A DNA stretch of 64,000 bases, taken from Prevotella sp. 10(H) (GTDB lineage: Bacteria > Bacteroidota > Bacteroidia > Bacteroidales > Dysgonomonadaceae). The stretch's first letter is position 1. Every line of letters begins with the position of its first letter. The stretch spans positions 682,001-746,000 of the forward strand of contig NZ_JOMI01000003.1 of NCBI RefSeq assembly GCF_000711235.1. Direction: 5' to 3'. The translations under genes and the position numbers were made by a program. The notes under the pieces were generated by a model. That model worked only from the letters and a program-made list of their open reading frames with translations. It ran no database searches and was not told the DNA's origin. Below, piece after piece: positions 52,448 through 59,640 of the stretch.

Positions 52448-53029
52448 TCAGATGTTTTGCAGCTGTTTCCGGAATATATATGCCCATATCAGACCACTTA
52501 TAGCACCGGAAAGATGCCCTTCCCAAGAAACTCCGTTGTTGCTAGGGAATATGCCCCATATTAGACCGGAATAGAGAACTACGACAATAACAGATGCTAT
52601 AATAAGCTTGAAATTGCGACTAAAAATACCTCCGAAAATAAGAAAAGAAGCCATTGCATATATCACCGAACTGGCGCCTATATGCCACGACGGCCGTCCG
52701 ATCAGCCATGTAAGGAATCCCGAAGTAATCCATGTCAGCAGATAGATGAGGAATACATTCTTTTTGTAAAAGAAAAAGATCAGGAATGTGAGAAAGAACA
52801 TGGGAAGCGTGTTGGCAATAAGATGCTCGAAATTACCATGTATCAAAGGAGCGGTGATTATACCAGCTAATCCAAAAGTTTCACGCGGGTAAACTCCCAG
52901 TGTATAAAAAAAGTCTAATCCGAACAGTGACTGCACTATCCGGATTATCCATAATATTATCAGTATCGAAAGAGCATATTCCAATGAAGTCTTTGCTTCT
53001 TTCAAAGTTACTTTCATTTTCTCTTTCAT
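52448..53029 (-). CDS. Rhomboid family intramembrane serine protease
   Basis: A 193-residue protein with six membrane helices. The catalytic Ser is in the GxSx motif (HIGASSVIYAMASF), the catalytic His in SWEGHLSGAISG, and the conserved APLIHGNFEHLIANTLPMFF loop precedes them, with the HxxxN histidine and asparagine. It would cleave membrane-anchored substrates within or close to the inner membrane. It begins 11 bp after the ABC ATPase, so it belongs to the same transcript as the envelope ABC module. Confidence 0.9.
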   Translation of the reverse strand: MKEKMKVTLKEAKTSLEYALSILIILWIIRIVQSLFGLDFFYTLGVYPRETFGLAGIITAPLIHGNFEHLIANTLPMFFLTFLIFFFYKKNVFLIYLLTWITSGFLTWLIGRPSWHIGASSVIYAMASFLIFGGIFSRNFKLIIASVIVVVLYSGLIWGIFPSNNGVSWEGHLSGAISGLIWAYIFRKQLQNI

Positions 53030-53040
53030 CCTTTGCGTAT

Positions 53041-53988
53041 TTAATCTCCTTTACTCATTTGAGTCATGATGCCGTCAATATAATTAACATACTCATTCAG
53101 TTTCTCCGTTTTTTTCAACGATGCATCACGAACCTGAGGCAGGTCGATATCTACGATTGTATGTACTCTTCCCGGATTTGCCGCCATAATGTAGATGCGG
53201 TTACTTAGTAACACAGCTTCATTTATATCATGTGTCACGAAAATGACTGTCGGGTCGAGTTCTGCGCTGTTATAGATGTCGAGCAGTGTATTCTGCATGC
53301 TTGTACGCGTTGCAATATCGAGAGCGCCGAACGGTTCGTCCATCAGCAATATCTGTGGTGATGCTATGAGACTGCGGGCAATAGCTACACGTTGCAGCTG
53401 TCCGCCGGAGAGTAGTGGATACTTGGCCCATTTATGTTCATGACCTTCCAATCCGACCGTCTTCAGCATCTGGTTAGCTCTTTCGTAACTTTCTTCTTTC
53501 GATATGCCTCTCATCCTGAGCGGTAAAGCTACATTGTCGAGAACTGTTTTCCACGGGAAAGAAGAATATTGCTGAAAAACCATAGGAATGGTATCTTTTT
53601 CAGTTTTTTCTTTTCCGTAAATAAGGATTTTTCCGCTTGTAGGCTGTTGTAATCCCGATATATAGCGAAGAAGAGTAGATTTTCCGCATCCCGATTCTCC
53701 GAGAATAGATATGAACTGTCCCTGATCTCGGAAGTCCTTAATGTCCATATTGAGATCTTCGAAAAGCACAAAATCCGTTTTCTTACCTACGTAAACCTGT
53801 GAAATATGTTGAAGGTTTATAACGTCTACATCTTCATATCTCTCATCTTTTGGCGCATTGAAAACTACATTCGCTTCAGCAATAACTGCTTCTTCCTGTA
53901 CCTCTTCCACGAAATTCTGCTCTTCTGCTTTTTTCTCTTCTTCCGGATCCTGACTGAATATATTGGCTGTTGAATTTATATCTTCCAT
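53041..53988 (-). CDS. ABC transporter ATPase (nitrate/sulfonate/taurine family)
   Basis: A 315-residue ATPase. An acidic N-terminal extension of about 50 residues (rich in Glu and Ala) precedes the ABC domain, unlike SsuB/TauB of the same family. Walker A is GESGCGKSTLLRYISGL, the signature is LLSGGQLQRVAIARSL, and Walker B is LLMDEPFGALD; the H-loop is in VTHDINEAVLLSN. The permease gene lies 9 bp upstream and the solute-binding/OmpA fusion before it. The substrate class (nitrate, sulfonate, taurine or thiamine-precursor type) cannot be told from the ATPase alone. Confidence 0.9.
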   Translation of the reverse strand: MEDINSTANIFSQDPEEEKKAEEQNFVEEVQEEAVIAEANVVFNAPKDERYEDVDVINLQHISQVYVGKKTDFVLFEDLNMDIKDFRDQGQFISILGESGCGKSTLLRYISGLQQPTSGKILIYGKEKTEKDTIPMVFQQYSSFPWKTVLDNVALPLRMRGISKEESYERANQMLKTVGLEGHEHKWAKYPLLSGGQLQRVAIARSLIASPQILLMDEPFGALDIATRTSMQNTLLDIYNSAELDPTVIFVTHDINEAVLLSNRIYIMAANPGRVHTIVDIDLPQVRDASLKKTEKLNEYVNYIDGIMTQMSKGD

Positions 53989-53997
53989 CTTTGCTTA

Positions 53998-54864
53998 TTA
54001 TTTAGGTTGTACCGGTTTGAAGAAAAGAGTTTTCAGAAAGCTCTCTTTATTGTATTTCGACGGGAATAATGTCACATCCAACATTTTGAACAGGCGGTCT
54101 TGCAAGAAGCCTATCAGAATGATAAGGAACAATAAAGCAAACACTTCCGGAGTTCTCGATTGGCGTCCCAATGTATAGATCATTGCACCTATACCGCCTT
54201 CTTTGTTCAATAGTTCGGCTACAATGATATATGTCCACGATATAGCAGTCAATACGCGTATATCTTCTGAAATCTTTTCAGTTACATAAGGGAAATATAC
54301 ATGGCGGAATTTCTGCCAGTTAGTTGCACCTAATGTCTGAATCGTTTGCAGATATACATAGTCTTTACTGTTCGACGGGTTCTGCAACTCTGCAATTCTC
54401 TGAACGATAACAGGCAACAGGTAAATGAGGATACCGAACGACAGGAAAGATACTTTCATATCGAAACCGATGCCGAACCATGCAATAAATATCCCTGTAA
54501 TGGCAGTCAGGGGCAGAAAGCGGAAGGCATCGATATACTGGCTAAACAAACTCCTTGCAATCGGGAACATACCGATGAAAAAGCCGATCGGCAAAGCTAA
54601 TACTATAGCTGTCACATACCCGTAAATATTAAGCTGTACCGAATACCATACATTACCCAGCAATTCATAATCGGTAAACAATTCGCCATAAGATTTTATT
54701 ACAGCTACGGGGTTAGGCAAAATCTTGCTAGGTATTATTTCTCCCGTTGCGGTGAGGAAATACCACAGGGCAAGAAGTATGACAAGCCCTATTAAAGCAA
54801 TAACGGTGGAAGTGAGTTTGTTCACACTTCCACCCATTTTAAATAATCCTTTAAAATTTATCAT
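53998..54864 (-). CDS. ABC transporter permease (SsuC/TauC-type)
   Basis: A 288-residue inner-membrane permease with about six helices. It shows the family segment VKSYGELFTDYELLGNVWYS, the LGATNWQKFRHVYFPYVTEKI coupling helix (EAA-like loop), and SWTYIIVAELLNKEGGIGAM, typical of SsuC/TauC/ThiX-type permeases. It is between the solute-binding/OmpA fusion (30 bp upstream) and the ATPase (9 bp downstream). Confidence 0.92.
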   Translation of the reverse strand: MINFKGLFKMGGSVNKLTSTVIALIGLVILLALWYFLTATGEIIPSKILPNPVAVIKSYGELFTDYELLGNVWYSVQLNIYGYVTAIVLALPIGFFIGMFPIARSLFSQYIDAFRFLPLTAITGIFIAWFGIGFDMKVSFLSFGILIYLLPVIVQRIAELQNPSNSKDYVYLQTIQTLGATNWQKFRHVYFPYVTEKISEDIRVLTAISWTYIIVAELLNKEGGIGAMIYTLGRQSRTPEVFALLFLIILIGFLQDRLFKMLDVTLFPSKYNKESFLKTLFFKPVQPK

Positions 54865-54894
54865 TTTGTGTATTTTCTTCTATATGCGAGGTAA

Positions 54895-56430
54895 TTAATC
54901 GGTTACAAGCTGGAAGTCAGTTGTGCGATAATTTACGTTCGAACCTACTACTCCGGCATCTACTGCATGTTTAGGGCCGTTGCCCACTACAATAAAGCGG
55001 TTAGTATCGAATTTATATTCCCTGATCAGATAATCGACTACAGACTGCGCACGTTGTTTCGACAATGCTACATTGGCCGCATAATTACCAGTATTGTCTG
55101 TATTTCCTTCCACGCGGATACGTGCTCCGCTGAATTGTTTGGCTATGTTTACAAATTCCTGATCGATAAGGGCTTTCGCATCGTTCGAAAGCATAGACTG
55201 ATTAACACCGAAGTTGATAGTCAGTTTCTTGTTCGAAATCGCTTCTTTCTTTTCTACTTCAGCTGATGCTTTTGAGAATGTTGCACCTGTTTCTGCATCC
55301 TGATCACCTTTTACGTTTCCGGCTTTTTCTATAGCCTCTATCACTTTAGGGTAAGAAACGCGTCTCCAAGGCATAGGCTTTTTAGTCAGGCGAAGAGATT
55401 CGTATACACGCGCCATTTTGCTGTAGAGGTCGTCGCCTTTCACACCTGTATAGTTAGTATTCAGCCCGTAGAAATTCAGTTCATCGCCTAAAGTTGCGAA
55501 ACGGATATTCTTGCATCCTTCGATACAAAATGCTTCGTCTGTTCCGAATCCTTTAGCAAAGTATGCGGCAGCTTCTCTTACTGCTGCGGGATCGTCGTTC
55601 ATTTTCGAGTTGGCATATAGGATAGCGCTTACAACTTTTGCTACATTCTCCTGATTCTTATCAAGGAATTCTTCTTTGGCAATAAGTCCGTCGCAGATTA
55701 TGTTAGTTGCTTGTTTTGTACTAATCAATACTTTTGAGCCTTTAACTGCTTCCACGCAATCGATATCGTCCGGCGACCATGTTACACATGCATCTACCTG
55801 CAATGCTTTGAACATTTGTGCGGCCTCGATTCCGTTCTCAACTTTGATAATAGATATTTCATCCGGATTTATTTCATTTGTTTCCAGCGTGTTTATCAAT
55901 AATGTATGTGCAGCGGTTCCTTCTGCTACAGCCACTTTCTTACCTTTAAGGTCAGCAACTGTATTTATATATTTATTCACTACGATAGCATCCGCACCGC
56001 GCGACCAGTTAAGCAGCATGAAATGACGAACATCAGTCATATCACCGCTTTCCGACATTTCGGTAGGGAGTGCGTCGGCAGTACAATATATCATGTCTAT
56101 CTCACCTTTTTTCAACCCGTTACGACCGGCTATAAAGTCATCCTGAATAACGATGTTTAGCATAATACCGTATTCTTTGGCAATTTTAGATTCTTCATTC
56201 GGTTTCAAACCTCCGTTAAGCCAGATAATCGGTGTGAATCCCGCATAAGTGTTTACACCAATTGTATATGTCGGCATCTTATTGCCAAATAAACCACCAC
56301 TTTTACTACCCGAAGAGTCGGAGTCGCCTCCCATGATTCCACTATCGCGCAGGAATATGATTCCCCCAGCTATCAAAGCTACTACTAAAACGGTTAAAGC
56401 TACTTTAACCCAAGGTCTTACATTACCCAT
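54895..56430 (-). CDS. Membrane-anchored solute-binding protein fused to an OmpA peptidoglycan-binding domain
   Basis: A 511-residue protein with one N-terminal membrane helix (residues 8-27) without a lipobox or signal cleavage site. A Ser/Gly linker follows. A solute-binding domain of the NMT1/SsuA/NrtA type comes next (about residues 52-370; TIGVNTYAGFTPIIWLNGGL, KGEIDMIYCTADALP, then VADLKGKKVAVAEGTAAHTL). A C-terminal OmpA-like domain (about 395-511) has RVEGNTDNTGNYAANVALSK then QRAQSVVDYL, keeping the Asp and Arg that bind diaminopimelate, while the usual His of EGHTD is Asn. It would link the inner-membrane transporter to the cell wall. It lies between the coiled-coil membrane gene and the permease. 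Confidence 0.88.
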   Translation of the reverse strand: MGNVRPWVKVALTVLVVALIAGGIIFLRDSGIMGGDSDSSGSKSGGLFGNKMPTYTIGVNTYAGFTPIIWLNGGLKPNEESKIAKEYGIMLNIVIQDDFIAGRNGLKKGEIDMIYCTADALPTEMSESGDMTDVRHFMLLNWSRGADAIVVNKYINTVADLKGKKVAVAEGTAAHTLLINTLETNEINPDEISIIKVENGIEAAQMFKALQVDACVTWSPDDIDCVEAVKGSKVLISTKQATNIICDGLIAKEEFLDKNQENVAKVVSAILYANSKMNDDPAAVREAAAYFAKGFGTDEAFCIEGCKNIRFATLGDELNFYGLNTNYTGVKGDDLYSKMARVYESLRLTKKPMPWRRVSYPKVIEAIEKAGNVKGDQDAETGATFSKASAEVEKKEAISNKKLTINFGVNQSMLSNDAKALIDQEFVNIAKQFSGARIRVEGNTDNTGNYAANVALSKQRAQSVVDYLIREYKFDTNRFIVVGNGPKHAVDAGVVGSNVNYRTTDFQLVTD

Positions 56431-56463
56431 TTTTTATAAAGTATAAATGTTAAAATTCAATTG

Positions 56464-57501
56464 TTATTTTCCAAAATATTGTTTATCTCCACTGTCAGAA
56501 TCTCTTTTCTGTTCTAATGTTTTATATTCGTTAGGTGCGAGGTATATCGTTTTGTTGTTGTCGTTTGTTATTTTGACGTTGTTTTCGAAAGTTTTAAAGA
56601 TACCTTCTATACCCATCTCGTTATATTTATCAATCAGTTCACTTCCTTTGAATGAAGCCACTTCATTATCGGCCTCGAATTGATCGATCAATCCACCTGT
56701 ACTGCTGATGACACGTTCCATTTCGCCGAGTTTCATCTCTATATCGGTGCGCATGGCTTCGAGTGCTTCATTGAATAAGGCGAGTTCGTCCGGATCTCCT
56801 TCCATAACAGACATTACAGATTTGAAAAGCTTATGTTGACTCTTAGCCATTTCATATTCTTCTTTCTGCATATTTACTTCATTACGGGTATCCAGTACGG
56901 TAAGTTTGGCCATCTGGCTAAGTTTGTCGAGGGACTCGTACCAGCGTTTCGAATCTTTTAGCAACCCTAAAAGTTTATTTATATACTTTTCGAGACGGGC
57001 TATCTGACGCTCGTCTATTACGGCAGCATCTTTATTTCCCTTTGCGCGGTACACTTGTGCGCGTTGCAGAAGCTTCTCCATCTCTTCTTTTTTAGATGCG
57101 ATAGAGCCTTCCAGTTTGCGTATCTGACCTAACAGCCGTCCCATACTTTCGTTCATTTTCTGGATGGAACGCTCCATCATTCCGAGACGACGTTCGATAA
57201 TCCCGATAGGATCGATATCTACGAACCAAGATGTGATCTTACGCATCAGAAGGAAATAACCGACACTCACTACCTGCCTGAATTTCTTATCGAAAAGTAA
57301 GAATATAATTAATCCTATTATCAGCAGCAGTAAGCCGAAGTATAAGGTGTTTTCTGCTAACTTAATAAGATAAGGTAAGATTTTGTAAAGAAATACTAAT
57401 GCACCCACGCCTAATCCGGCCATGACGGCAATTCCCAGTTTACCCCCGGGTTGTTCCCATAGTTTCTTTTTGGGAGTATTACTTCCATCAAGTTGTAACA
57501 T
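56464..57501 (-). CDS. Membrane-anchored coiled-coil protein, PspA-like
   Basis: A 345-residue protein. Two hydrophobic helices (around residues 20-45 and 52-72) precede a long helical region (about 100-290) with heptad-like patterns (ERRLGMMERSIQKMNESMGR, EEMEKLLQRAQVYRAKGNKD, EMKLGEMERVISSTGGLIDQ). The pattern recalls PspA/IM30 (ESCRT-III-like) proteins, but with an added membrane anchor. No catalytic residues. The C-terminus is acidic. It starts 6 bp after the coiled-coil gene upstream and 33 bp before the solute-binding/OmpA gene, so the trio is one transcript. The homology to PspA is my pattern judgement and is uncertain. Confidence 0.75.
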   Translation of the reverse strand: MLQLDGSNTPKKKLWEQPGGKLGIAVMAGLGVGALVFLYKILPYLIKLAENTLYFGLLLLIIGLIIFLLFDKKFRQVVSVGYFLLMRKITSWFVDIDPIGIIERRLGMMERSIQKMNESMGRLLGQIRKLEGSIASKKEEMEKLLQRAQVYRAKGNKDAAVIDERQIARLEKYINKLLGLLKDSKRWYESLDKLSQMAKLTVLDTRNEVNMQKEEYEMAKSQHKLFKSVMSVMEGDPDELALFNEALEAMRTDIEMKLGEMERVISSTGGLIDQFEADNEVASFKGSELIDKYNEMGIEGIFKTFENNVKITNDNNKTIYLAPNEYKTLEQKRDSDSGDKQYFGK

Positions 57502-57507
57502 TTGTTT

Positions 57508-58230
57508 CTAGTTTGTTTTTATTATAGTTTCTATTTTATTCTTGTCCCCTTTAAGCTGATTTACTATTTTGTCTACAGTTGCGTTAAAGTCTGCTTCCTG
57601 AATAGCATATTCATTCTTTTTATTAACGATTTCCATATTGGCTTCGGTAACAAAAGCAGTAAGCTTTTGTATTTCAGCCTTCATCTTGTCTATGTTTGCG
57701 ATTGATTTTTTGATTTCCTCTTCTTTTTTGTCTACATTTTGTTTGCGAAGGTTGTTAAGCTGATCCAAGCCTTTCTTTCGTTCCTGTTCCATCAGTACTA
57801 TATACTGATCGATAGTCTGGCTCAGATTTTCCCTTGTCATAGAAGGGTATGTGGCTTTCAGTGTGAGATATGCAACGGTAAAACGTACGGTTTCGTCAGG
57901 CTGTATTTCTTTGAGAGAGTCTACCGACTTTTTAAACTTCAGATAGTCGATACCCTCTACCGTCTGCTTGTCCAGAACCTCGCATAACTTATTCAGCAAT
58001 TCCTGATCTATTTTCCCATAAATAAGAGACGGGTCTATAGCCTCCATTTTAGGAATATCGGAAAAGCTACTTGAAAGCGGAGCTGAAGGTGCAGGTGTTG
58101 CAACAGGTGCAGGTGATTCCTTTTGCACTTTATTATTAGTCTTGATGTTTTCAGTCTTATTTACAGGCTCTTCAGGTTCTTCAGTGCCATCGTCTTCAAA
58201 AATAAGCTTCTTTAACCAACTTTTTGCCAT
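57508..58230 (-). CDS. Cytoplasmic coiled-coil protein, first gene of the envelope ABC operon
   Basis: A 240-residue soluble protein. It begins MAKSWLKKLIFEDDG, then has an acidic and Pro/Ala-rich linker (about residues 15-60), a helical domain (about 72-145) that starts DPSLIYGKIDQELLNKLCEV, and a coiled coil (about 150-238; KKEEEIKKSIANIDKMKAEI). I do not recognise the family. No signal peptide or membrane helix. As first gene, 6 bp from the membrane-anchored coiled-coil gene, it is probably a cytoplasmic partner of that protein. Confidence 0.75.
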   Translation of the reverse strand: MAKSWLKKLIFEDDGTEEPEEPVNKTENIKTNNKVQKESPAPVATPAPSAPLSSSFSDIPKMEAIDPSLIYGKIDQELLNKLCEVLDKQTVEGIDYLKFKKSVDSLKEIQPDETVRFTVAYLTLKATYPSMTRENLSQTIDQYIVLMEQERKKGLDQLNNLRKQNVDKKEEEIKKSIANIDKMKAEIQKLTAFVTEANMEIVNKKNEYAIQEADFNATVDKIVNQLKGDKNKIETIIKTN

Positions 58231-58280
58231 TATTTGTGTGTATATGTAAGTAGTTTTAATATTATATATTCATAGTTTAG

Positions 58281-58288
58281 CAAAAATA
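58281..58288 (-). promoter_or_regulatory. Putative -7 element of the envelope ABC operon
   Basis: Minus strand TATTTTTG, exact TAnnTTTG match, 51 bp before the start of the coiled-coil gene. A TTTG at 58301-58304 is too close (12 bp) for a good -33 box. Confidence 0.4.
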
Positions 58289-58426
58289 ATAAATATAATG
58301 CAAATTTATTTAATCTGTAAGGAAATATTTTGAAATTTAAGATATTGCAAAGGCTCTATATTGCACTATTTTTAAAAAATAACAGATGTTCTGTCTTTTC
58401 GATATCACTTAATATATAGATAATCT

Positions 58427-59479
58427 TTATTTGTTTTTGTAACGTGGACCGAAGGGGTAATAACCGGTTTTTTTTCGTAGTTTCAGTTTTCGGTAAAGGA
58501 TCAACGGCTTTTTCTTTAATTTACCTTTATAATTTGTAATAAAGTCGTCCACAGCATCGAGAATGCGTGCAGACGATTTTCCGTCACGAAACGGATGCAC
58601 CTGATTCATGAAAATTCTGATATTCTCCATTAAATCTTCAGGATGTTGCAGTGCTTTGTCTATTGCCTGTTCAAGTTGTTCGGGATTGTCGATATTGATA
58701 AGATGATTGTCGGGAAATGCATTTTTATAGGTTACTGCCGGTTTGTTGAACCATAGAAACTCGTAGATAACGGATGAATTATCACTCAGCATTACATCTG
58801 ACTGCCGGAATAGTTCTGCCTTATCTTCAGTTTCGCAGAAAGTTGCATTGTCGTATTTTTCTGCCAGCTCCTTATATCTGTCTAAGATTTCCTTATCCAT
58901 CTTAGGGTGGAAAGAAAATAGCCATATCCAATCCCTATCTTTTATAAGATCTTCTATTTTGCCATGAAGGACAGAGGCTGATTCTATGCCTTTTGTGAAG
59001 GTCGGTGCGAAGATAATAACTGGCTTTTCATTAGGTGTTTTTTCATTGTTAACAGGCAACCATCCGTCAAATTTACTCCATCCGGTTTCATATACTTTAA
59101 AGAATCCGTACTTCTTTTCCAGCTCTTTAAATCTTGGTGTAAACATAGGGCTGGTAGTACAATAAATATCGAAGAATCCACGTATTTTATAATGATCTCC
59201 GTAGTCTCCCCTTTTATAATACAAGCCGTGAAATACTTCGACTTTTACCCCCGGAAAAAAATCATATACACGTACTCCCGGCACAAAGACAGCTATGGGG
59301 TTATACTCCATTACTTCTTTTATTGTCTTCAGATGTTTTTCTCCTTTATGTAAACAGACGGGAGCAGAATTTTCAATATACCATGCCACATCGCTACCTC
59401 TTCGCCATATTTCATCCTGTAAAGGACGCAATATAGTGTAGGAATAAGACAGAGAAACAAAGAAGAGGTATCTTTTCAC
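58427..59479 (-). CDS. CDP-glycerol glycerophosphotransferase-like protein (TagB/TagF family)
   Basis: A 350-residue GT-B type protein. It has the TagB/F C-terminal signatures: VEVFHGLYYKRGDYGDHYKI, then PVIIFAPTFTKGIESAS, and DVMLSDNSSVIYEFLWFNKP, with a basic C-terminus that can bind the membrane surface. In Gram-positive bacteria this family polymerises wall teichoic acid; in Gram-negatives it transfers glycerol-phosphate or ribitol-phosphate-type groups to surface polysaccharides. No CDP-glycerol synthesis gene is nearby. It stands alone, with a minus-strand TACTTTTG -7 match at 59510-59517. Confidence 0.85.
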   Translation of the reverse strand: MKRYLFFVSLSYSYTILRPLQDEIWRRGSDVAWYIENSAPVCLHKGEKHLKTIKEVMEYNPIAVFVPGVRVYDFFPGVKVEVFHGLYYKRGDYGDHYKIRGFFDIYCTTSPMFTPRFKELEKKYGFFKVYETGWSKFDGWLPVNNEKTPNEKPVIIFAPTFTKGIESASVLHGKIEDLIKDRDWIWLFSFHPKMDKEILDRYKELAEKYDNATFCETEDKAELFRQSDVMLSDNSSVIYEFLWFNKPAVTYKNAFPDNHLINIDNPEQLEQAIDKALQHPEDLMENIRIFMNQVHPFRDGKSSARILDAVDDFITNYKGKLKKKPLILYRKLKLRKKTGYYPFGPRYKNK

Positions 59480-59591
59480 GGGTGTATGACATATTTGTTA
59501 TTACCGCGACAAAAGTATAAAAAATGCTTTAAAGTATAATTATGATGTTAGTTATTTCCTTTTGCCTATTATCTTCATCCAATAAAATAAC

Positions 59592-59618
59592 AAAAGACAA
59601 CCATAAAGGCTGTCTTTT
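59592..59618 (-). terminator. Terminator of the fasciclin-SusD gene
   Basis: AAAAGACAACC and GGCTGTCTTTT form an 11-bp stem (one G-U on the minus-strand RNA), 23 bp past the stop of the leftward gene, with T-run behind. Confidence 0.75.
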
Positions 59619-59640
59619 GCTTAAAGTTATTTCAATGTTT

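Noticed and set aside
53041-56430. Annotating the ABC transporter as nitrate, taurine or sulfonate uptake
   Set aside because: The ATPase and permease belong to that broad family, but the binding protein is atypical (membrane anchor, OmpA fusion) and no substrate-utilisation genes are nearby.
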